This document shows, piece by piece, positions 1 through 64,000 of a DNA stretch of 64,000 nucleotides. Source of the DNA: Sipunculus nudus (Eukaryota; Annelida; Sipuncula; Golfingiida; Sipunculidae); assembly GCA_026874595.1 (NCBI GenBank), contig CM049313.1, positions 36,528,159 through 36,592,158 of the forward strand, read 5' to 3'. Numbering within the stretch: the first letter of the stretch is position 1; each line of letters starts with the position of its first letter. Position numbers and translations under genes: made by a program. The notes beneath the pieces are model-generated. The model had not been told where the DNA came from, searched no databases, and was given only the letters and a program-made list of their open reading frames with translations.

Positions 1-83
1 ATTTAATACTTTTAAATAATATTTTCTGCCAATCTACTATAACTTATTATCACATATCTAGGTAAAATTTATGCAATTATGAT

Positions 84-420
84 TAGGCCAAAAAAAATTA
101 AAGGTATGGTTCTCAGGCACCGCCCGCATCAGTTTTAAACCCCTGCATCACAAATTTTTATTTTGATTTTCAATAGAAACTTACCAATTTTAAGCTGCAG
201 CCGCTTGGAAATTTCTTTCAGGAAGATAAAATCATAAAATTTCCTTTGTTATGTAGTGCTTTTACTTGTTTAGCGATATAAATATGTTATTTTCATGCTT
301 TTCCCTTATCGTTTGAAATTTTTATCAGACATACCAAAAAATTAAAAATAAAAAAAACCCCGCCCACATTGATTTCTGAAAAAAAAGTGCCTGAGAACCA
401 TACCTTTTTTTAGCCCTTAG
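84..420. repeat. Miniature inverted-repeat element (about 335 bp)
   Basis: The ends are inverted copies. GGTATGGTTCTCAGGCAC at 103-120 is matched exactly in reverse complement at 387-404, and the match continues outward through A/T runs to about 84 and 416. Just inside, both arms carry a CCGCCC-type box (120-128 and 358-365), so the palindrome extends inward imperfectly. Flanking TTAG on both sides is a possible target duplication. There is no ORF, so this is a non-autonomous MITE-like element. The superfamily is not assigned. Confidence 0.7.
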
Positions 421-1424
421 GCTGATGGGCTATTGTGGTCACCCAAGCTGTCTGTCCGGCGTCCGTTAACTTTTACCTTGTGAGAGGGATATCTGGAAAA
501 GGATTCATTGTCAGAATTTTATTTCCATGGTAAAGATGTATATCGACAAAATCTCGGTCAAGTTCGAAGATGGGTGACCTTGACCTATTTTTCTACATTT
601 TAGAGCTGATTATAGAAAAACACTTAGATGCTTATTACTTAGGAACCATTAGGTGGATTTTAACAAAACTTACTTTGATTATTGGGACTGATAGTTTATA
701 CCTGCTACACAAGTTTGGTGGTGCCACCTACAATTTCTGATTTTAAATGAATTTTTAGCGGATTTTTCAACTTTGGGCTTGTGAGCGGGATATCTCTAAA
801 AGGATTCAGTGTAGGAATTTTATTTTTTCAGGGAAGGTGTATATTGACAATATCTCTGTCAAGTTCGAAGATGGGTGACCTTGACCTATTTTTCTACGTT
901 TAAGAGCTGATTATAGAAAAAAACATTTAGAAGCTTATTTTTCAGGAACCATTGGGTAGATTTTCACAATACTTACTAAGATCATAGAGACTGATGGTCT
1001 GTAACTGCTGCACAAGTTGGGGGGTGCCACCTACAATTTCTGATTTTTAATGAATTTTTCGGGGATTTGTCAACTTTGGCCTTGTGAGCGGGATATCTCA
1101 AAACGGATTCACAATAGGAATTTTATTTCTTTGGTGAATATGTATATCGACAAAATCTCGGTCAAGTGTGAAGATGAATGACCTTGACCTACTTTTCAAG
1201 GTCACAGAGCTTATAATAGAATAAAACTTAGAATCTTATTTTTCAGGTGGCATTTGGTGGATTGTTATGTTTCATAGTACATACCTCTCCATTTTAAATT
1301 TATAACGGAGACATGTACAGACATACATCCATGTGAGAACAGATGTTTAGTACTTGTTACTGTTACCACCTCTAAACACTGTTCTTTTGGCTGAAGGCTT
1401 TTGTCAGCTTCGCTGATATTCTAG
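421..1424 (+). repeat. Tandem-cored element, period about 302 bp, Helitron-like 3' end
   Basis: A unit beginning TGAGnGGGATATCT recurs at 481, 782 and 1085 (spacing 301 and 303). Each unit contains a GACCTTGACCTA box and, in the first two, GGTGCCACCTACAATTTCTG. The third copy is truncated at about 1270. A short GTCCGGCGTCCGT tract precedes the core at about 455-468. The 3' side carries a small hairpin (TCAGC at 1404-1408, GCTGA at 1412-1416), then CTAG at 1421-1424 followed by T, as expected of a Helitron 3' terminus (hairpin then CTRR). No protein is encoded. Class assignment is an inference. Confidence 0.6.
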
Positions 1425-1490
1425 TTTATTTTGGCCTTAGTTCAAATAGCTTTGAAAAGTACATGCTCCTGGACCTGTCCATTTCACAAG

Positions 1491-1575
1491 TACAGTGGGA
1501 CCCGACAATTACGACCACCCCTAGGACTGAGTAAAGTGGTCGTTATTTGGGGATGGTGGTATTTGTTAAAATCTT
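1491..1575 (+). repeat. Fragment of TA-flanked CAGT/GGTGGTC element
   Basis: TACAGTGGGACCCGACAATT begins at 1491 and is followed by ACGACCACC and a GTGGTCGTTAT box. It resembles the termini of the elements at 32989-33208 and 43593-43759 (TACAGT...ACC). No matching right end is visible, so this is a truncated or decayed copy of a pogo-like MITE. The family label is an inference from the TA target and CAGT terminus. Confidence 0.4.
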
Positions 1576-2146
1576 ACCTTGGTTTCATATAACACGCTGA
1601 TGTTTAATGTGTATCAGTGTGTATTAATTGCATATCTTTAATGTGAATTATAACAAAATATTTAACTTTGCAGTGGCCCTTGTTATGAATTTTTTTTGTG
1701 TAGTTAAAAAGAAAACAAAATTGTTTTAAATATTTGTTCATTATAAAAATAAAATATACATGTACACATATGTAATGCCTGACGATTAACCCACAATATG
1801 AAAACTTACTGAATACACACTGAACATAATACATAGCAGTAAAGGTGCATGGAAGACGTGGAATTTTCCCCCATTCAAGCTTTATTTGTACATTTTACAG
1901 ACTTCTCAATACTTAGTGTTAGGTATGAGCACATTTAGGATTAACTAGGTCTTTAATTGGACCAATGAGGATAGAACAATATGTAATGAGTAGAATTACT
2001 AGACTCTCACCCCACACTTAGGGTAGCTGTAATACATTGATGGAGTTAGTATAAGGAAAGTTCCCCAATGTCACACTGTTACATAATTTGATTTATTCTG
2101 CTGCATTTGTATCTATAGTGTGATTATGAATTTCTTATCTTTTCAG
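1576..2146 (+). other. Upstream intron end with strong splice acceptor
   Basis: No gene or repeat of note is visible between about 1576 and 2100. The stretch ends in a pyrimidine tract and CAG (TTTCTTATCTTTTCAG, ending at 2146) just before the first recognisable coding exon. The kinesin transcript therefore has at least one exon upstream of 2147. It was not identified here and may lie outside the window. No TATA box, CpG cluster or other promoter signal was seen in 1-2146. Confidence 0.6.
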
Positions 2147-2163
2147 ACTGGTCTGAATCTGTG

Positions 2164-59108
<56,945 letters not shown>

Positions 59109-60925
59109 AGGACCATATTTCAGACATTTCAAATGGAAAATTTGAGCCAAAATATAAATCAAATCTTTGTTGCATCAGAGTTGTTATCAGTTCTGATATA
59201 GAATAGGGATGGGTCAGACAGGAATTTACCTGGTTCATATTTCAGTCAAATATGACCCTTGCAGCCAAAACAGCCTATATATATATATATGCAAAATGAA
59301 GTAAAATTTATTGTCCACCAGATTGTGTGATAAAATTTTAGTTATAATTTGAATTATGATATAGAATTTTTAAATGTGTGTTAAACACACCTGTATATTT
59401 ATCTTGTTTATAATAAGTTTTATGGCTGGTTGTTGAGTAGTATATATTAAAGATGATCACAGGTTAGTGTTATCCATCACATGGATTTGTCTGTATTTTG
59501 CTCTATCTTCAGCTGTAACTGATGTTTGGACATTCTCAGATTCACCACCCTAAATCCACAAGATTATTTTTGTGAGGGTTTGATGAATTTTAAAGTCATA
59601 TTTTTTTACACTTCAGTTCTGTGGAAAATACACATGGTTGTGAGAACTTGATATATCTTTAAAAATGTTATAATAAGATCCCAAGTTTATGTATTTATAT
59701 ATTTGAAGGATCTTTCATGTATCCTGTCAGACACTGGTTGAGAAGCCAACTTAATGTTTGCTAGCTATGTTTTTTAGGATGTCACCAAGTTTCTGTTGGC
59801 CAGTTATGTTCTTTTAGGGTTTACATAGTACCATCCAATCAGATTCTTCAAAATGTGTTTCAGCAAATGATTAATGACTTTGACTGATGTCCTTTGGATT
59901 AAAATAATAATAGACTATCTCAGCTTTTGAAGTAATGATAACTTTAAAAACCAGTAATTTTAATGTACCATTTATTCAGTCTGGTTCATGCAGCAGGTGT
60001 CAGTCATATTACCATTTCATAGTAATCATACACATTGTTAACATAATTATTAAAACAGGTGGACAGGGGATGGTTGAGTTGAGGGAAGCTTGCTTTTTCT
60101 GCTGGGCTGCTTGGTAGTAAGATATTGCGTGTTATATTTATCACTAGGAGGGTGTATTCATACCCAAACACCATATACAATTCTCAGATCAAGTCTCTGA
60201 GTGCTGTGAGGCTAATAGCACACTATGATATCATATTGATATTTTTTAAGGAAAAAAGTTTTTAATTGCAGGCTATAAATTTCGATAAACCTTCCTCCTG
60301 TTGACACAGTTTATCTCTCATCATCACTCTGGGAATTTTCATCAGTGGTCAAAGGTCAGAGGTCAGACATCCGTCTGTTGAGAAACCTCAGCTTAATTTG
60401 CTTGTGGGAATGTTTCTTCTATGTTTTCAACTTGCTTGTGTATTGTTAATACCTACTAAAATTCACAAACCATCTCTGCACAAGAAAGCTGTAGTCATAT
60501 TTTATGTATTATCATCATTATTAACTGGAGTTTTACTGCCATTCAAAATTTAAAGGAACTTACTTTTATAATTGGTGCACTATGTTGGCAGTGATATGGA
60601 AGCATACATGTATGTATACAGACTTTTAGCCAGTTCTTTATATGTGTGCAGTTTTAGTTGTTTATTCTGTTAGTTGTGATATTACTAGAGAGATTTTAGG
60701 GAACAGGAAGCCCTCGCTGTAGGATTTTAGTGCTGTGTTGTTCTGTCCCCTGTTATGTAAATCAGTGCTGTTTTATATATAATTGTTTTCAGTGATAAAC
60801 TAACTATACATTCCACATGCATACATCTTCAGTGTACTTACAAGTGAATGTATTAACAGCACTGCAGCAAATTAATACAGCAAATACAGCATCAGAATAA
60901 ATGTTTGGCATAATGACCTTCACAA
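59109..60925 (+). other. KIF24: 3' UTR with candidate polyadenylation signals
   Basis: After the stop codon no further frame is supported. ATTAAA at 59446-59451 (followed by a GT-rich stretch) and 59898-59903, and AATAAA at 60896-60901 (followed by TGTTTGG), are candidate poly(A) signals. The first would give a 3' UTR of about 360 bases. Which is used cannot be told from sequence. 60240-60420 has CTGG- and GGTCAGAGGTCAGA-type phrases of a decayed repeat. Confidence 0.5.
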
Positions 60926-61746
60926 CTGGGAATGCGTGACCTTAACAATACATCCACAAGTTGTAAAATTTGTAAAGATATACAAAACATCTTGCTGTTG
61001 TTTCACACGCAGACACATGCACTCATATGGCTTAATGCATGCTATATTTTGAAGAAATGTTTGATTATGAATGTAAGATTTTGTGATATATTGCTGTAGA
61101 CTAGCTACAAACCAGCACAGGTGCTAACACGGTTATATATTGTGTCTGTTGTATACTATAGTTAGGTTTGGCAGTGTGTTACAAAATTTTTTTTTTACAA
61201 TGTCCAATACACCATATAACACTCATTCAGATTAAATTTTGCATATTTGAATAAATTAACATGCATTTGCATGACTGTTACATTTGTCAGAGACAGTTCA
61301 GTATGTTGGTATTTGAAACAGATAATTAAACCATTACACATATAAATACATGGTCACGATCAGAATTTTCACAGGTTTTTAATTGAAAAAACTATAACAA
61401 ACAGTCGGTCACATGTACCCAAAGCTCATAATATGCTACATTCCTCACATACATTTATATCACAGAATACTTCATTAGTACTGTAGATCTAATGTCTGAT
61501 ATACAGGTAGTTGAAAGCAATAAATGCTTTCATAGTACCTCGTGTGTGAGAGTAAAAGCAATGTGAAAAAAAATTTATAAAGGGCAACAGATTTCATTGT
61601 TTTTCTAAAGTGACATTAACATCTAGAGTACCTAGCATCATTTGATTGGCTATAAGTGAATGTGGCACGTGATTGCTTGTTGATTAAAAAGTAAGGATGC
61701 CCTAAGTTTTACTTGTAATTAATTTTCTGCCAATCAGATTTTGTAA

Positions 61747-61827
<81 letters not shown>

Positions 61828-62219
61828 GCACATATTTCAGGTGCCATCTTCAGAGAAATCTGAGAAATCATCATTATGGATTAAACTGTTTTGAACAGCT
61901 TACACTACAATTATTGGAAAAGTGGAGTTTGTATCAGTTTAACCTTATTGCAGGAAACCCAGGTGACAAGATGTAACTCTCAATGTATCACATCGTAATG
62001 TGTTTAGTACATCTAAATATTTCAGAGGAAAATTGATGTAATGGATAAGTCCTTTGTTGTATGGTAACAGTCTAAATGACAGTATATTGTGTACACTTAT
62101 TTTAGCGTATGGGTATTAAATGTGTACACAGCCAAACACTACACCACATGCCGCCTTTGTAATGTTTCTGATCCTGCAGTAAAATTGTGTTAAATTTTGA
62201 AATGTTTGTTTTATTTTAT
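60926..62219. other. Intergenic stretch with (TA)n and CCAAT-ended inverted repeat
   Basis: It holds a (TA)n tract at about 61750-61823 and an inverted pair ATTTGATTGGC / GCCAATCAGAT at about 61640-61650 and 61724-61734, similar to the hairpin at 16258. AATAAA motifs at about 61249 and 61519 are further possible poly(A) signals. No gene was seen. Confidence 0.6.
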
Positions 62220-62760
62220 AACTGCTTGACAGTGTTTTGGGGTCCTTTCATAACGAATTAGCGACATCTGTAAGACACGGCAGGAACAGAGAGCCCGGGG
62301 CGGTACACCGACAAACAAGACATTTTTGTCTTTGCTTAACATATTATAAAGACCTGTACAAATGAGCGGCATCAGTTGCATAAGACCGAAGCTGAATGAG
62401 TGCCCGGGTCGACTGAAAAAGGCCTATACTGAAAAATAAAAACAATCTTTGCCCAAATCTTTAAAATGAATTAGAAGTTAACCTTTTACTTATCTGATTC
62501 TTTATTATCTATGAAGGCAGGGTCCCTGACGGAGCCTCTTGCTGTTTTAATTCATTCATATTTCAAAACTATAGATGCTGCCTCTGTCATGTGACCTGAA
62601 CTTAGCAGACGATCGCTACGCGAATTAATTGCGCATGCGCATTGAAAGGATCTCGATCTGCTACACCATTCCACCAGACGACGTTTCTCTTCAAAACTAA
62701 CGTCTTCCAGTTGGGCACTGTTGGGCGGCTGGGACTACTTGTCTCAGCTGTTACAGTTTA
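62220..62760. promoter_or_regulatory. Possible promoter with NRF-1 palindrome
   Basis: CpG dinucleotides cluster here, unlike the AT-rich surroundings. TTGCGCATGCGCAT at 62629-62642 contains the perfect palindromic NRF-1 site GCGCATGCGC. GTCATGTGAC at 62586-62595 is a palindromic E-box of the USF/MITF type. No first exon was identified on either strand, so direction is unknown. It could serve a gene beyond 64000 or one transcribed leftward. Confidence 0.4.
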
Positions 62761-63064
62761 AAATAAAAATAGAATTCAAGGAAACATACAACCACAGGCG
62801 CTTGAAATGCTATCAGTGTAGATTTCGCTGTTCAGGAATTGTGGGAAAAGAAATCCTTCCCACAATATACTGGGGCTTCTAGACACAACAATAACGTAGG
62901 TATGATGTAATGAATTTAATAAAGATTGGAGGCAAAATACATGCACATGCATGTTTTAATTATATGGATATGATGAACTGAGTAAAAGCTGGTTAGCATG
63001 CGTATGTTAAATGCTGAAAGAAGCCCTGTCAATGCAGAAAGAAGCCCTTTTCTTGGACTGCGAT

Positions 63065-63235
63065 TAATTGAGCTCGGCTGACTATAAGTCATCTGAACTA
63101 CAGTCATGTCCGTCGTGCCGTCTGGCCATCTTTTAACAGGGCACGTTTTGAAACTTTGCCAAACTCCTTTCTTATCATCATACAGAAAATCTTCGGTATA
63201 GGTGTCCCCTTTTACCATAGACCTTTGAATTAAGT
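63065..63235 (+). repeat. Truncated 5' end of hairpin-type element
   Basis: AGCTCGGCTGACT / AGTCATCTGAACT (63071-63099) is the same hairpin as at 21928 and 35256. It is followed by GTCCGTCGTGCCGTCTGG and AACAGGGCACGTTTTGAAAC. No tandem core or 3' end follows, so the copy is truncated. Confidence 0.6.
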
Positions 63236-63282
63236 GTTCGAGTAAAATGAAATTCATAACCGTGACATTATACTTAACTCAG

Positions 63283-63306
63283 CCCCCCCCCTCCCCCCCC
63301 CCCCCC
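63283..63306. repeat. Poly-C tract
   Basis: A run of C with one T interruption just after the truncated element. Confidence 0.9.
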
Positions 63307-63745
63307 ACTCATAAACACTGGCATTATTGCATTAAAAAATTAAGATACAAGTCACAAAGTGTACAGAGTGAACCTGTATAGGGGCGTAGTCAGGGGGTGC
63401 CGCAGGCGGCCATCCCCACCATCGAGACTTTTCATGTAATATTGAGGAAAATTATCTATTGATCATGAATATCTGCCAAGAAAATTATGACATGAACGTA
63501 ATCTTAAAAAGATGAAAGTATCAATCAGTTTTACATCAGGTATCACTTCTTTACACTTTCATCTGCAGGTAACAATTAACTTATACATTGGAAGAGGTTG
63601 AATTTTAAACTGCCACAGTATAACTAATAAACTGAATATAATGAATCGTGCATCCTAAACAAATGATAAATAAGTGAACTTTTTCTCTTCTTTGAGTCAC
63701 AAGGGTATTGTCACAAGGATATTGAAGGTATAGGCTGATTATCTA

Positions 63746-63835
63746 TCTATCTATCTTAATCTATATCTATATATATATAGGGTACATAGGGGAAATATGA
63801 GCATACGGGAAATATGAGCACCCCGGGATAAAAAA
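63746..63835. repeat. (TCTA)n tract and duplicated GGGAAATATGAGCA
   Basis: TCTATCTATC and TA repeats (63740-63778) precede two copies of GGGAAATATGAGCA (63791 and 63808, 17 apart). The phrase looks like the end of a dispersed repeat continuing past the window; its extent is unknown. Confidence 0.55.
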
Positions 63836-64000
63836 ATTTTGAAAGCGTCAACGTGCTGCCCTCTGTTGCTTTTGTGTGGCAAACGCCCGGAAGAGGTTGA
63901 TGGAAACAAAGGCCGAGGCGCTTTAACACTTGCGAATGAAATTTCCGTTAAAACAAATTTAAGCCCATTTTGTTAAATTGTTGATTTATATTGAAAGCTT

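Noticed and set aside
63850-63880. Possible CTCF-like TGCTGCCCTCTGTTGC and nearby ETS-like CCCGGAAG
   Set aside because: The CTCF match has at least two core mismatches, and the region looks like part of a dispersed repeat; too weak to annotate.

Overview
The window is AT-rich, intron-rich and full of repeats, so it is animal nuclear DNA. A lophotrochozoan, most likely a bivalve mollusc, fits best. This is an inference from the repeat types: hairpin-ended elements with a (CCGT)n tract and tandem cores, CAGT...ACTG miniature elements with TA ends, and a 'TCCGCCAAG...CTTGGCGGA' dispersed repeat. I recall such repeats from bivalve assemblies but could not search for them here.

I can support one protein-coding gene. 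It lies on the + strand and fills most of the window: a KIF24-type kinesin of the kinesin-13 class. Nine coding exons (2164-3638, 6787-7002, 8543-8630, 9862-9983, 40276-40381, 49135-49316, 53466-56621, 58092-58191, 58992-59108) join in frame at GT-AG junctions. The reading frame is 5562 bases, or 1853 residues: an N-terminal SAM domain, a long linker, an internal kinesin motor at about residues 410-735, a very long Ser/Thr/Gln-rich tail encoded mostly by one 3.2-kb exon, and a short helical C-terminus. In vertebrates KIF24 acts at the mother centriole with CP110/CEP97 and restrains cilium assembly. Transferring that role to this protein is an inference.

Layout. 1-2146: upstream sequence with a miniature inverted-repeat element, a tandem-cored element and a strong splice acceptor, so at least one 5' non-coding (or coding) exon lies further upstream, probably outside the window. 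2147-9983: first four coding exons. 9984-40275: a 30.3-kb intron between the switch I and switch II exons, packed with non-autonomous repeats and minisatellites, with no convincing gene inside. 40276-59108: the remaining exons with introns of 8.8, 4.1, 1.5 and 0.8 kb. 59109-about 62200: 3' UTR and downstream DNA. 62220-62760: a CpG-richer patch with a perfect NRF-1 palindrome, possibly the promoter of a neighbouring gene. 62880-64000: more repeats.

The points most worth a second look are: the kinesin-13 'KVD' loop reads Ser-Val-Gly here although the 'KEC' motif is kept; related 15-bp minisatellite arrays sit in opposite orientation in the introns on either side of the switch II exon; and a 2.65-kb Helentron/pearl-like element is inserted inside one of those arrays. 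I found no operon, CRISPR array, phage or evident new gene system.
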